Assembly: GCF_029360645.1 (NCBI RefSeq)
Contig: NZ_JARDUA010000002.1
Location: 62,001 to 126,000 of the forward strand
From: Pontibacter litorisediminis
Lineage (GTDB): Bacteria; Bacteroidota; Bacteroidia; Cytophagales; Hymenobacteraceae
Direction: 5' to 3'
Length of the DNA stretch: 64,000 nucleotides
Made by a program: the position numbers and the translations under genes. Positions 9,725 to 18,655 of the stretch are shown here, in pieces. Each line of letters starts with the position of its first letter. The first letter of the stretch is position 1. A model generated the notes under the pieces. That model was not told where the DNA came from and did not search any database. It saw only the letters and a list, made by a program, of their open reading frames with translations.

Positions 9725-11128
9725 ATGAAGAAAATATTTTCCATATCCCTGAGTATGCTGCTGGCTATGAGCGCAAGTATAGCCGTGGCGCAAAAACAAA
9801 CCCCTCCGGAGGGAGGCCAGCCCAAAAACTTCACCTTGCCAGCCAAAGAGGAGTTTACCCTGCCCAATGGCCTGGAAGCCACCATGGTGCCCTACGGCGA
9901 GGTGCCGAAGGTAACGGTGAACATGGTGGTGCAGGCAGGTAACGTGCACGAGGAGGCGAGCCAGAACGGGCTTGCCGACATTGTAGGCAAACTGATGGAA
10001 GAAGGCACCGCCACCCGGACAGCCAAGCAGCTAGCAGAAGAGGTGGCGCGGATGGGTGGCTCTCTAAGCATTGGCATCGGCCCCAACCAAACCACCATTT
10101 ATGCCGATGCGCTCTCAGAGTTCGGGCCGGAGCTGGTGCGCCTGATGGCCGATATCCTGCAGAACCCCGCCTTCCCGGAATCGGAGCTGGAGCGGGTGAA
10201 GAACGACTTGAAGCGGCAGATGAATTTGGCCCGGGCGCAGCCGGGCACACAGGCGTACACCAGGTTCAGCAAGGCACTCTATGGCGACCACCCCTACGGC
10301 CGCGACCTGCCTTCCGACAAAGAGATAGACAGCTACACCCTGGCCCAGGTGCGCGACTTTTACGAGAAGCAGTTCGGCGCGCGCCGCACCAACGTATACG
10401 TGGCCGGCAAATTTGATGAAGGAGCCATGAAAGAGGCGATCACCTCCTCGCTCAGTGGCTGGCGCGAAGGCCCGGAGCGTGCCATACCTGTGGCAAAACC
10501 CGTTACTAAAAAAGACATGATCGTGGTGGACCGGCCCGGCGCCCCGCAGTCTACCCTCCTGATCGGCCTGCCGGTTGTTGACCCGTCACACCCGGACTAC
10601 ATTCCGCTGCGGGTAACGAACTCCTTGCTGGGCGGCTCCTTTGGTTCCCGCATCACCCGTAACATCCGCGAGGACAAAGGTTATACCTACTCTCCCTCCA
10701 GCTCTGTCTCTGCCAGGTATAAGGTCGGAGACTGGGCGCAGCAGGCAGATGTTACCACGGAGCATACCGGCAACTCGCTGAAGGAGATCGTGTATGAAAT
10801 TGAAAGGCTGCGCAAAGAGCCGCCAACGGAGGAAGAACTGAAGGGCATCCAGAACTATGAGGCGGGCCTGTTTGTGCTGCGAAATTCCACCCCTGGGGGT
10901 ATCATCGGACAGCTTAACTTCCTGGACCTGCACGACCTGCCAGAGTCCTTCCTAACAAACCAGGTGGAAAACATACATGCCGTCACACCGCAAAAGGTGC
11001 AGGAAATCACCAACACCTACATCCGCCCCGGAGACATGACGCTGGTGGTGGTTGGAGACAAGAAAGTGATAGACAAGCAACTGAAGAAGTTTCAGGAAGA
11101 CCTGAAAAAGGCACCTGTTACGCAGTAA
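9725..11128 (+). CDS. M16 family protein, non-catalytic partner subunit
   Basis: A 467-residue M16-fold protein with a Sec signal peptide (cleavage near ASIAVAQ). Where the zinc motif should be, the sequence reads QNGLADIVGKLMEEG, so both histidines of HxxEH are absent and the protein cannot bind zinc in the usual way. The second half retains the substrate-clamp motif YTYSPSSSVSARY, in which the RxxxY-type signature of partner subunits can be seen (NIREDKGYTYSP). It is in an operon with the active subunit, five bases apart. The pair is inferred to be a heterodimeric periplasmic peptidase in which this subunit shapes the cavity. A strong terminator follows at 11143. Confidence 0.92.
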   Translation: MKKIFSISLSMLLAMSASIAVAQKQTPPEGGQPKNFTLPAKEEFTLPNGLEATMVPYGEVPKVTVNMVVQAGNVHEEASQNGLADIVGKLMEEGTATRTAKQLAEEVARMGGSLSIGIGPNQTTIYADALSEFGPELVRLMADILQNPAFPESELERVKNDLKRQMNLARAQPGTQAYTRFSKALYGDHPYGRDLPSDKEIDSYTLAQVRDFYEKQFGARRTNVYVAGKFDEGAMKEAITSSLSGWREGPERAIPVAKPVTKKDMIVVDRPGAPQSTLLIGLPVVDPSHPDYIPLRVTNSLLGGSFGSRITRNIREDKGYTYSPSSSVSARYKVGDWAQQADVTTEHTGNSLKEIVYEIERLRKEPPTEEELKGIQNYEAGLFVLRNSTPGGIIGQLNFLDLHDLPESFLTNQVENIHAVTPQKVQEITNTYIRPGDMTLVVVGDKKVIDKQLKKFQEDLKKAPVTQ

Positions 11129-11142
11129 GCAACTTTAATACT

Positions 11143-11188
11143 TTACAGCCAGGCTCCGGTGCTACCGGAGCCTCGCTGTAACTTTTTA
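11143..11188 (+). terminator. intrinsic terminator of the M16 operon
   Basis: A long hairpin with outer arms TTACAG/CTGTAA and a perfect inner 9-bp stem GGCTCCGGT/ACCGGAGCC around a three-base loop, followed by CTTTTTA. It sits 15 bases after the second M16 stop codon. Confidence 0.85.
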
Positions 11189-11287
11189 TACCGGAGCACC
11201 CTTTCAAACAAGCGGTTTATACTTTTGCATTGCCTTTCGGGCCAAAAGTCGTAACTACGCCAGCAGAAACAGCGCCTTTTTGCTTTC

Positions 11288-12403
11288 ATGGTCCGATACT
11301 TCGCTTACGCCCTCACCCTCATTATACTTCTGGCTGTAGTAGCCAGCTGCTCTTTTCTCCAGTTCTCCCCCCAGTTTGGTGCCGAGGCCAAAGGAGCCCG
11401 CCTGAAAAAGATGCAGCAGTCACCGAACTACAAGGACGGCGTGTTTCACAACCCCGTGCCTACCAACATGGACATCGGCTTTAAGGGCTACCTGAAACTG
11501 TTGCAGACCCGGATCTTTGGAGAAACAGCAAATCAGCAGCCTGACCACCCACTGCCATACATCCCTGTAAAGGCAAGCGCGCCCGGCACCGTGCAGGACA
11601 CCGCCACGGTGGTAACCTGGCTCGGGCACTCAGCCTTTATTGTGGAGATAGACGGCAAACGGCTGCTGCTGGACCCGATGCTGGGCGACATTGCCTCCCC
11701 GATCAGCTTTCTAGGCCCCAGGCGATTTGCCCCGCTGCCCATCACCGCCGCAGCGTTACCCCCTATCGATGCCGTGCTGATCTCTCATGATCACTATGAT
11801 CACCTGGACTACGGCTCTATACAAGAACTAAACGAAAAGACAGGCCACTTTTACGTGGCGCTGGGCGTAGGCGCGCACCTGGAGCGATGGGGCGTGCCTG
11901 CCGAAAAGATAACGGAGATGGACTGGTGGCAGGAGGTTACTTTTCAGGGGCTTACCTTTGCCGCAACACCATCCCGCCACTTCTCCGGCCGCGGCCTCAC
12001 CGATCGCATGAAAACACTCTGGACCTCCTGGGTGATCCTGGGCAGCAAGGACAGGATTTTCTTCAGTGGGGACTCCGGCTACTTTCCCGGCTTTGCAGAG
12101 ATCGGCAACAAGTATGGTCCCTTCGACCTCACCCTGATGGAGTGCGGGCAGTACAACGAGCTTTGGTCGAGCATCCACATGATGCCGGAGCAAACGGTGC
12201 AGGCGCACCTCGACCTAAAAGGCAAGCTGCTCATGCCCATTCATTGGGGCGCCTTCGCCCTGGCCCTCCACAGCTGGACCGACCCGATCGAGCGCGTTAC
12301 CAAGGAGGCGCGGGAGCTACAGGTGCCTATCACCACTCCGCTCATTGGGCAGCCTGTTATCCTGCACCAGGCTGCTCCCCGCAGCAACTGGTGGCGTCCG
12401 TAA
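11288..12403 (+). CDS. metallo-beta-lactamase-fold hydrolase, NAPE-PLD/UlaG type, lipoprotein
   Basis: A 371-residue protein with an N-terminal hydrophobic segment ending VVASC, which reads as a lipobox, so it is probably membrane-anchored outside the cytoplasm. Metal-binding motifs of the fold occur in order: WLGHSAFIVEIDGKRLLLDP, SHDHYDHLDY (the HxHxDH motif), FSGDSGYFPGF and MPIHWGAFALALH. The arrangement matches the NAPE-hydrolysing phospholipase D/UlaG branch rather than true beta-lactamases. The substrate could be a phospholipid-like phosphodiester or a lactone; sequence does not decide. It stands alone between the M16 operon and cphA. The only other plus-strand gene nearby is cphA, about 300 bases downstream. 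Confidence 0.88.
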   Translation: MVRYFAYALTLIILLAVVASCSFLQFSPQFGAEAKGARLKKMQQSPNYKDGVFHNPVPTNMDIGFKGYLKLLQTRIFGETANQQPDHPLPYIPVKASAPGTVQDTATVVTWLGHSAFIVEIDGKRLLLDPMLGDIASPISFLGPRRFAPLPITAAALPPIDAVLISHDHYDHLDYGSIQELNEKTGHFYVALGVGAHLERWGVPAEKITEMDWWQEVTFQGLTFAATPSRHFSGRGLTDRMKTLWTSWVILGSKDRIFFSGDSGYFPGFAEIGNKYGPFDLTLMECGQYNELWSSIHMMPEQTVQAHLDLKGKLLMPIHWGAFALALHSWTDPIERVTKEARELQVPITTPLIGQPVILHQAAPRSNWWRP

Positions 12404-12700
12404 CAAGCGGGTAGTGCTTTTTTATACTTGTGCCGGTGCGTATGCCAGTAGTAATGTATGATTGCTTTGTACCAAACAGAAGGTAGCCCCTTACCCCGTA
12501 TAATTACTTACTCGCGGCACCATAGCTGCCGTTTATACGCATTTTTTTGAGGCTACTGTTAATTTGAACTGCCCATGCCTGCTCTTAAGGGCCAAATTAC
12601 GTATAGCCATATACCTTCCTCTAGTTCTTCTTCCCTCTTTTATGATCTAGAAAGGCATGTACTTCTGGAAGGCGAAGTATAAGCTTGTTATCATCATACT
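12404..12700. other. intergenic region upstream of cphA
   Basis: About 300 bases without a gene. A T-run with a heptamer copy (12418-12429) may end the upstream transcript, although no strong stem precedes it. The last 50 bases before cphA are pyrimidine-rich and carry another heptamer copy (12675). No riboswitch-like structure was seen. Confidence 0.4.
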
Positions 12701-15331
12701 ATGAGAGTCGTTGAGCTTAAGATAATGCGTGGGCCTAATTACTGGTCTATTAAGCATCCGAAGATTATTGTGCTGAAGCTGGACCTGGAGGACCTGCAGC
12801 ACACCCTTACCAACGAAGTGCCGAACCTGGCACACAAACTTCTAAAGCTGTTTCCGGGCATTTACAAGCACCGCTCCTCCGAGGGCACAGAGGGAGGTTT
12901 TATCCGGCTAGTGAACGAGGGCACCACCTTAAGCAAGATGGTGCAGCACATTGCCCTGGAGCTGCAAACGGCCGCCGGCATGGACAGTGGCTACGGCAGG
13001 CGCTATGCCACCGAGCAGCCCGGGGTGGACTTCGTGGTTTTCTCGTATCAGCAGGAACGCGCGGGAGAGTACGCGGCAACGGCGGCGGTGCGGATTACGG
13101 AGGCGCTGGCCCGGGGCGAGCGCGTAAGCGTGGTGCAGGATGTGGCCAGGTTACACCAGATCCGGGAAGATGAGTACTTCGGCCCATCCACTGAAGCCAT
13201 TGTGCGCGAGGCCGTGAACCGCAATATCCCGTACATCCAGAACAGGCAAATGGAAATTATTCAGCTGGGCTACGGGGTTAACCAGAAGCGCATACAGGCT
13301 GCCATGACCAGCAACACCTCCTGCTTTGCGGTAGAAAACGCGGGCGACAAGAACCTGACAAAGCTGATACTGGAGGAGGCAGGCATTCCTGTGCCGCTGG
13401 GCAGAATTGTGAAGACCTCGCGCGAGCTGGAGCATGCGGTCGACAGCCTGGATTACCCGGTGGTGACCAAGCCGCTGTACGGCAACCAGGGCAAAGGCGC
13501 CAGCATAAACCTGCCCACCTGGAAAGAAGCCCACAGAGGCTTTGCCGAGGCACAGCGCTATTCAGAGGAGGTCCTGGTAGAGCAGTACATCCAGGGTTCC
13601 GATTTCAGGCTCTTGGTGATAGACGGCAAGTTCACAGCTGCCGCCCGGCGCACGCCAGCCATGGTGGTGGGCGATGGCAAATCCTCTATCCGGCAACTGA
13701 TCAACCAGGTGAACAAAGACCCGCGCCGCGGGGTAGGCCATGAAAAAGCCCTTACCCACATTAAGGTCGATAAGATTACCCGGGGCATCCTGCGTGACAA
13801 AGGGCTGACCCTGCAGGCAGTGCTACCTGCTGGGGAGGTATTGTACCTGAAAACGACCGCGAACCTCAGCACAGGCGGCACCGCCACCGATGTGACGGAC
13901 CTGGTGCATCCTTATAATGTGCTGATGGCAGAGCGCATAGCCGGTATTATTGGGCTGGATATCTGCGGTATAGATGTGATCACCACCGACATCGCCATTC
14001 CGCTGCCCGAAGCACGGGGGGCCGTGATCGAAGTGAACGCCGCCCCAGGCCTGCGCATGCACATCTCCCCTACCGACGGCTTGCCGCGCAACGTGGCGGA
14101 ACCGATCATCAACATGCTGTTCCCGTACGGCTGCCCGTCCCGCATCCCCATTGTGGCCATAACCGGCACCAACGGCAAAACCACCACCACACGCCTCACG
14201 GCGCACATGCTCAACTTTAAGGGCCACAAGGTAGGCTATACCACCACCGACGGCATCTACATACAAGGCAAGCGTGTGTTGAAAGGCGACACCACCGGGG
14301 CCTACAGCAGCGAGTTTGTGCTAAAGGACCCCACCGTGAACTATGCCGTGCTGGAGTGCGCGCGCGGGGGCATGCTGCGCACAGGCCTAGCTTTTACCCA
14401 GTGCGACATCGGGATCGTGATGAACGTATCGGAAGACCATCTGGGGCTGGGAGACATACATACAGTGGAGGACATGGCCCGTGTGAAAGCCGTTATTCCG
14501 AAGACAGTATGCTCGCAAGGCTACGCCATCCTGAATGCCGATGACGACCTGGTATATGGTATGGCCAGCGGCCTGCGCTGCAAAATAGCCTTTTTTAGCC
14601 TGGATGAGGAGAACCCGCGCATCATGGAGCACATCTCTAAAGGCGGGCTTGCCGCTGTTTACGAAGACGGCTTTATCTCTATCTTCAAGAACACCTACAA
14701 GATACGGGTAGACCGGGTGGCCGATGTGCCGCTCACCTTCGGGGGCAAAGCGAAGTTTAACATCTACAATGTGCTAGCGGCCACACTGGCGGCCTATATT
14801 TCGCATATGGAGATAAATGAGATCCGCACCGCCCTGCGCACATTTATACCTTCCCCGGAGACTACCCCGGGCCGCATGAACCTGTTTAAGCTGCCAAAGG
14901 CAGAGGTGCTCATCGACTATGCCCACAATATTGCCAGCATGCAGGCCATCGGCGACTTCATCAGGAACATGGAGGCTCACCCTAAGATCGGCATTATCGC
15001 AGGCGTCGGTGACCGCCGCGACGAAGACGTGAAGGAAGTAGGCCGGTTAGCTGCCGAAGTGTTCGATGAGATCATTATCCGGCAGGACAAGGACCTGCGT
15101 GGGCGCAACGGCAACGAGATAAACCACTTGCTGAAAGAAGGCATTTACAAGGTGAAGCCGGAGCTGGAGCCAAAGGAAATTAACCAGGAGGCGCGGGCCC
15201 TGGCTTATGCCCTGGAGTATGCCCCCGAAGGCTCTTTTATCGCCCTCTTCTCAGAGGATATCCCGGAAGCCGTTAAACTGGTGGAGAACTTCAGGGTTAT
15301 TCAGCACCGGGAATCAAACACAGAGCAGTAG
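12701..15331 (+). CDS. cphA: cyanophycin synthetase
   Basis: Polymerises aspartate and arginine into cyanophycin, a nitrogen and carbon reserve, using ATP. The 876-residue length and domain order match CphA1. There is an N-terminal domain beginning MRVVELKIMRGPNYWS, an ATP-grasp domain (about 220-470, with YPVVTKPLYGNQGKGASIN and VIEVNAAPGLRMH), and a Mur-ligase-like domain with P-loop GTNGKTTTT (489-497, Lys493). The Mur domain continues through MNVSEDHLG and LIDYAHN. The start is typical of the family. No cyanophycinase or isoaspartyl peptidase gene adjoins it; the upstream gene is an unrelated MBL hydrolase. A clean terminator follows, so it is transcribed alone. Confidence 0.95.
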   Translation: MRVVELKIMRGPNYWSIKHPKIIVLKLDLEDLQHTLTNEVPNLAHKLLKLFPGIYKHRSSEGTEGGFIRLVNEGTTLSKMVQHIALELQTAAGMDSGYGRRYATEQPGVDFVVFSYQQERAGEYAATAAVRITEALARGERVSVVQDVARLHQIREDEYFGPSTEAIVREAVNRNIPYIQNRQMEIIQLGYGVNQKRIQAAMTSNTSCFAVENAGDKNLTKLILEEAGIPVPLGRIVKTSRELEHAVDSLDYPVVTKPLYGNQGKGASINLPTWKEAHRGFAEAQRYSEEVLVEQYIQGSDFRLLVIDGKFTAAARRTPAMVVGDGKSSIRQLINQVNKDPRRGVGHEKALTHIKVDKITRGILRDKGLTLQAVLPAGEVLYLKTTANLSTGGTATDVTDLVHPYNVLMAERIAGIIGLDICGIDVITTDIAIPLPEARGAVIEVNAAPGLRMHISPTDGLPRNVAEPIINMLFPYGCPSRIPIVAITGTNGKTTTTRLTAHMLNFKGHKVGYTTTDGIYIQGKRVLKGDTTGAYSSEFVLKDPTVNYAVLECARGGMLRTGLAFTQCDIGIVMNVSEDHLGLGDIHTVEDMARVKAVIPKTVCSQGYAILNADDDLVYGMASGLRCKIAFFSLDEENPRIMEHISKGGLAAVYEDGFISIFKNTYKIRVDRVADVPLTFGGKAKFNIYNVLAATLAAYISHMEINEIRTALRTFIPSPETTPGRMNLFKLPKAEVLIDYAHNIASMQAIGDFIRNMEAHPKIGIIAGVGDRRDEDVKEVGRLAAEVFDEIIIRQDKDLRGRNGNEINHLLKEGIYKVKPELEPKEINQEARALAYALEYAPEGSFIALFSEDIPEAVKLVENFRVIQHRESNTEQ

Positions 15332-15347
15332 CAGCAGACAGTGTACG

Positions 15348-15387
15348 AAAAAGCGCGGCAGCTTCTGATGAAACTGCCGCGCTTTTT
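15348..15387. terminator. bidirectional intrinsic terminator
   Basis: A perfect 14-bp stem, AAAAAGCGCGGCAG paired with CTGCCGCGCTTTTT, around a 12-base loop. It has an A-run on the left and a T-run on the right, so it can end cphA (plus) and the TelA operon (minus), which converge here. Confidence 0.9.
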
Positions 15388-15460
15388 GCGTTTTTAAGCC
15401 TCTTTCCTATTTTATGGGGAGCCCCAGATTGCTATAGCTAACAAAGCTTTAGGTTTTGCC

Positions 15461-16315
15461 TTATCTCCTGGTTCTGTAGGTGCGCACCGGGTAGAGGCGG
15501 TCATCCTCCATGCTCAGCACATAGGGGGTGCCATGCCAGTGCACCACTGGCAGCATTTCTGCCGGGTGCTTGCTGTCGTGGGTGGGTACGTATACCATGG
15601 CGTTGCCCGCGTACGTCAGGTGATCGATGCCCAAGCGTGAAGAGATGTAGCTTATAAACGCCTCCTTTTCTTCCGGCGAGGAGGTAAAGCCAATCTCACT
15701 TGTGGTCAGGCCGTCCGATACATCCTCCCGCAGGTACACCACAGTAGCATAGGTGTTGATGGCTATTTCGGGTAAAGCCAATCGGGGCACCTCCACCTTG
15801 GCGTCTGCCGTGGCCTGGAACACCCGCTGGCTCGTTTCGCGGTTTAGGGTGCGGGCCGCTTTCACCTCTTTGTGCTCGCTACGGAAAGGCCCGAATACCA
15901 CTGTTCTGCCCAGCACGCCCCCCGGCCGCGCAGGAGGGGGTTGGGGCAAACGTTGTGATGGCAGCGGCGGCGGTAACGGCTGTAGGGTTGGCTCCTGCTG
16001 CGCAGTCAGGATAGCGGTATAAGTACTCAGGAAATGATCGGTGCGCTGCACATGAAACAACTCCAGCTCATGCCCTCTGTCCCGCGACACAAGATAGGTA
16101 TGGATGCGTTTCGTTTTTTCAAAAGCCGCTTGAAACTGGGCAGCGTAAGGCGTGTTTCTATACCTGCTGCAAAGCTCCTGCAGCGCCGCCAGCCGCTGCT
16201 CCGACTCCTTAAGATACGGCACATCCCCGGGCCCTGTACTTTCAGGGGCGCCAACCACTTTCCTGTTGCCGGTTTGCCCGTTCAGCCCGAAAAGGGAGCG
16301 CATCAGCTTTATCAT
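15461..16315 (-). CDS. hypothetical protein, last gene of the TelA operon
   Basis: A 284-residue protein of unrecognised family. The N-terminal third is helical and charged (YLKESEQRLAALQELCSRYRN, then FEKTKRIHTYLVSRD). A proline-rich linker follows at about residues 113-132 (PLPPPLPSQRLPQPPPARPG). A mixed alpha/beta C-terminal part has VVYLREDVSDGLTTSEIGF and MVYVPTHDSKHPAEMLPVVH. There is no signal peptide. Its ATG overlaps the stop of the 58-residue gene upstream in the arrangement ATGA, so the two are translationally coupled. That tight packing implies a shared job with the TelA protein. No catalytic motif is evident. Confidence 0.8.
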   Translation of the reverse strand: MIKLMRSLFGLNGQTGNRKVVGAPESTGPGDVPYLKESEQRLAALQELCSRYRNTPYAAQFQAAFEKTKRIHTYLVSRDRGHELELFHVQRTDHFLSTYTAILTAQQEPTLQPLPPPLPSQRLPQPPPARPGGVLGRTVVFGPFRSEHKEVKAARTLNRETSQRVFQATADAKVEVPRLALPEIAINTYATVVYLREDVSDGLTTSEIGFTSSPEEKEAFISYISSRLGIDHLTYAGNAMVYVPTHDSKHPAEMLPVVHWHGTPYVLSMEDDRLYPVRTYRTRR

Positions 16316-16488
16316 TTATGAAGAATCTTTTTTAGGTGCTGCGTTTCGATCTCGACCTGTATGGCATCGGCGGCTTTCAACTCTTCAAAGAAGTAGTCCA
16401 GCTTCTGCACATACAAATCCAGCAGTTCCTCCTGCTCCGATGTCAGGAGTTTTTTAGGGGCGTGCTTCTGTCCTTTCTCCGAAGCCAT
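16312..16488 (-). CDS. 58-residue charged helical protein in the TelA operon
   Basis: I read this short gene directly on the minus strand. The ATG at 16488 shares its first base with the last base of the telA TAA stop (TAATG), and its TGA overlaps the next start (ATGA). The product starts MASEKGQKHAPKKLL and continues with an acidic amphipathic helix, EQEELLDLYVQKLDYFFEEL, ending HLKKILHK. It has no membrane segment or signal. The exact junctions on both sides are strong evidence that it is translated. I recognise no family; the composition suits a small adaptor that binds a neighbour's product. Confidence 0.82.
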   Translation of the reverse strand: MASEKGQKHAPKKLLTSEQEELLDLYVQKLDYFFEELKAADAIQVEIETQHLKKILHK

Positions 16489-17576
16489 TATTCGGTCTCA
16501 ATCTTCTTGGATTTGCTGCTGAACGTGCCGATGATCTTGTTGTTGAGTTCTTCCTGCACTACAGCCAGCTCTTTTACCGCCTCCATGCGCTTTCGGCTTC
16601 CCTCTTCCGATATCTTCACCACCGCATCCAGCGTCTCCACCATGTCGCGGTTCACCTTCTTCAGCGTCTCCACGTCCACGATGCCGCGCTCGTTCTCCTT
16701 GGCAGCGTTCACCACGTTCGTTTTCAGCAGCTGCGAGTTCTTCAGCAGCATCTCGTTGGTGGTGTCAGTTACTTTTTTCTGTATCTCCAGGGCCTTGCGC
16801 TGCTTCTCCAGCCCCAAGGCGATGGCCACCTGCTGGCGCCACACCGGAATAACGGTGACAATGGAGTTCTGAATTTTCTGGGCCAGCACGTCGTTGGTGG
16901 TCTGCAGCATGCGGATTTGCGGCATGGCCTGCGTGGCAATGGTATGCGACAGCGTCAGGTCATGCACCTTCTTCTCCAGCTTTTCTTTAAACGAGACCAT
17001 GTCGCTGAGGCGCTGCACCACCAGCTCGTCCTGACCACTGCTTTCCACCTCCTGTTGTAGCTTTGGTATCACGGTGTTCTCTATCTCCTCCACCTTTAGC
17101 TTGCCGGCGGCAATTACAGCGCGTACCTCGTGTATGTACTCCACAGCCTGCTTAAACATCACCTCCAGGCTGGTGGAGTCTTTCAGGATGCTCTGGCGTG
17201 TTTTCTCCAGCTTTATCACCACATCGTCCACGTTCTCCGAGATCGAGTTATACTGCATGGCCAGTTTTTTGGAACGATCCTCGATCTTTTTGCCAAAGGG
17301 CAGCCGCGACAGAAAGCTCCGCTTCTCCTCCTCATCAATCTTGATCATGTTGATCTGGGTCAGCAGCTCGTTAATGGCCGTGCCGGCGTCACCGGAGTCT
17401 TTGGATTTTACCTTCGACAGCAGCTCGTCAGAGTACTGCCCCAGCTTGCGCTGCGTCTCCACGCCGAAATTGGTCAGGGTTTCTGGTTTTTCCGGGTCTA
17501 TGGATCGGGCCAGGTCCTGCGCTTTCTGCTGAACCAGTTCTTTATTCTCGGTGATGGTGATGTTCGTGTTTTCCAT
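16488..17576 (-). CDS. telA: TelA family (toxic anion resistance) protein
   Basis: A 362-residue, mostly helical cytosolic protein of the TelA family (PF05816), linked to tellurite resistance and to envelope stress in several phyla. Recognisable segments are RLPFGKKIEDRSKKLAMQY in the first third, SGQDELVVQRLSDMVSFKEKLEKK and the highly conserved core IRMLQTTNDVLAQKIQNSIVTVIPVWRQQVAIALG. A C-terminal coiled coil follows. I chose the ATG at 17576 (MENTNITI), four bases after the upstream gene's stop; earlier in-frame starts lie inside that gene. In other genomes telA often sits with XpaC or Ter genes; here the partners are a membrane-anchored protein upstream and two unknown proteins downstream. 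The biochemical activity of the family is not established. Confidence 0.93.
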   Translation of the reverse strand: MENTNITITENKELVQQKAQDLARSIDPEKPETLTNFGVETQRKLGQYSDELLSKVKSKDSGDAGTAINELLTQINMIKIDEEEKRSFLSRLPFGKKIEDRSKKLAMQYNSISENVDDVVIKLEKTRQSILKDSTSLEVMFKQAVEYIHEVRAVIAAGKLKVEEIENTVIPKLQQEVESSGQDELVVQRLSDMVSFKEKLEKKVHDLTLSHTIATQAMPQIRMLQTTNDVLAQKIQNSIVTVIPVWRQQVAIALGLEKQRKALEIQKKVTDTTNEMLLKNSQLLKTNVVNAAKENERGIVDVETLKKVNRDMVETLDAVVKISEEGSRKRMEAVKELAVVQEELNNKIIGTFSSKSKKIETE

Positions 17577-17580
17577 GGTG

Positions 17581-18021
17581 CTACGTTCCAATGTTGTTTT
17601 TAGCCAGCGTGTCCAGTGTTTGCAGGTTCTTGCGCGCCTGCTCCTGTCGCTCTGCGGTTTCGTACCATTCAATATCGGATAAAGGCAGATAATCTCCTAA
17701 TAATTCGCGCACTTCCCGCATCAGGGCTTCGCCTTTTTTTGTACGGAAAGTCGGGTTCTTGTAAAAGGCACTCAGGTACTCCACCTTCACCATGCCCGCC
17801 TGCGTTACGGCCAGTTCCTTTACCTCCACCACCAGCTCCGACTGCTGGTCGTGGTCCGAAACCACCGTGCGGTACACGCCCTGGTGCCCCTCCTGCAGCA
17901 CTGCCTGCCCTGCCAGGCGCGCCCGTTCTATGGCCTTCCGCAGTTGCCGGTTAGGGTTTACGTAGTGGCCAAACAGGTATCCCAGCGCTGCCCCTATAAC
18001 GAATATCCAGAAGAATAACAT
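17581..18021 (-). CDS. membrane-anchored hypothetical protein, first gene of the TelA operon
   Basis: A 146-residue protein with one N-terminal membrane helix (MLFFWIFVIGAALGYLFGHYV), followed by a basic stretch and a soluble alpha/beta part. That part ends in a helical segment, ETAERQEQARKNLQTLDTLAKNN. The positive residues after the helix suggest the bulk is cytoplasmic. It starts the four-gene operon with telA, the 58-residue gene and the 284-residue gene, all within four bases of each other. Its position suggests it tethers the TelA complex to the inner membrane (inference). No family was recognised. Confidence 0.8.
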   Translation of the reverse strand: MLFFWIFVIGAALGYLFGHYVNPNRQLRKAIERARLAGQAVLQEGHQGVYRTVVSDHDQQSELVVEVKELAVTQAGMVKVEYLSAFYKNPTFRTKKGEALMREVRELLGDYLPLSDIEWYETAERQEQARKNLQTLDTLAKNNIGT

Positions 18022-18227
18022 ATGTGATTGTACTTTTTATCTGACGTTTGGAAATCTACTTTTTATACGGGGAATGAAGTTGGGTAGATGGACCACTTTT
18101 GTCTGCTTCCCTTACGAAGAACAGGAAGGCTCGGGTAAGGTTTTAGTTGAAGTGCCGCTGCTTTTATGTTGCTGCAGAAACGGTAACAGGTTTGGGGTTA
18201 AGGTTTGTCCTTTAGGAGCTGTTAACT

Positions 18228-18624
18228 CACCCCAGCCCCTCCGAGGAGGAGAATCGCTCGTGAACGATTCTCATCCCCGTGCCCCCTTCCAATGGGACAA
18301 CCACGCTCCAACCATTGCCTAATAACAGCAGGGGGAGCTCTGTTCAAGCTCCGTCAGCGCTGGCTATCGAATCTGATCCCAGTCTTTGGGTTGAGCGCCT
18401 TGTGAGATCCGGTGCCGCGTGAGCGGCAGCGCCCTGGCGCAGGAGGGAACACAGCGCGATGCCCGAAGGCGAGGCCTCCCGGCCTGGAGGGAGCCAAAGC
18501 CAGAAATGAAACTATAGGCTTGTGGGAACTAGAGGATCAGCAGTAGCTAGTAAGGATAGCTTGGTTCAACCTACAGGAAGCAGCGGCAATGTGAGGCACA
18601 AGCGGACGCTTGCGCAAGACAAAG
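18228..18624 (+). repeat. dispersed intergenic repeat, copy 1
   Basis: About 400 bp that matches, with gaps, the stretches at 28981-29393 and 52441-52968. Shared landmarks in order are: CCCC-rich head, AGCTCCGTCAGCGCTGG (identical in copy 3), TTTGGGTTGAGCGCCTT, GCGCGATGCCC, CTAGTAAGGATAGC and the end palindrome ACAAGCGGACGCTTGCGC. The head of this copy differs: it has CAGCCCCTCCGAGGAGGAG and a hairpin GAGAATCG/CGATTCTC. On the minus strand it encodes the string GAQPKDWDQIR just before a stop. It contains no gene-length frame. It lies upstream of the TelA operon and downstream of the lipoprotein gene. Confidence 0.85.
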
Positions 18625-18655
18625 AGTTAGCTTAAACCAGCCAATATAAAACCAA

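Noticed and set aside
11230-11484. An 84-codon frame overlapping the MBL hydrolase start
   Set aside because: It is out of frame with the real gene and lacks any protein signature.
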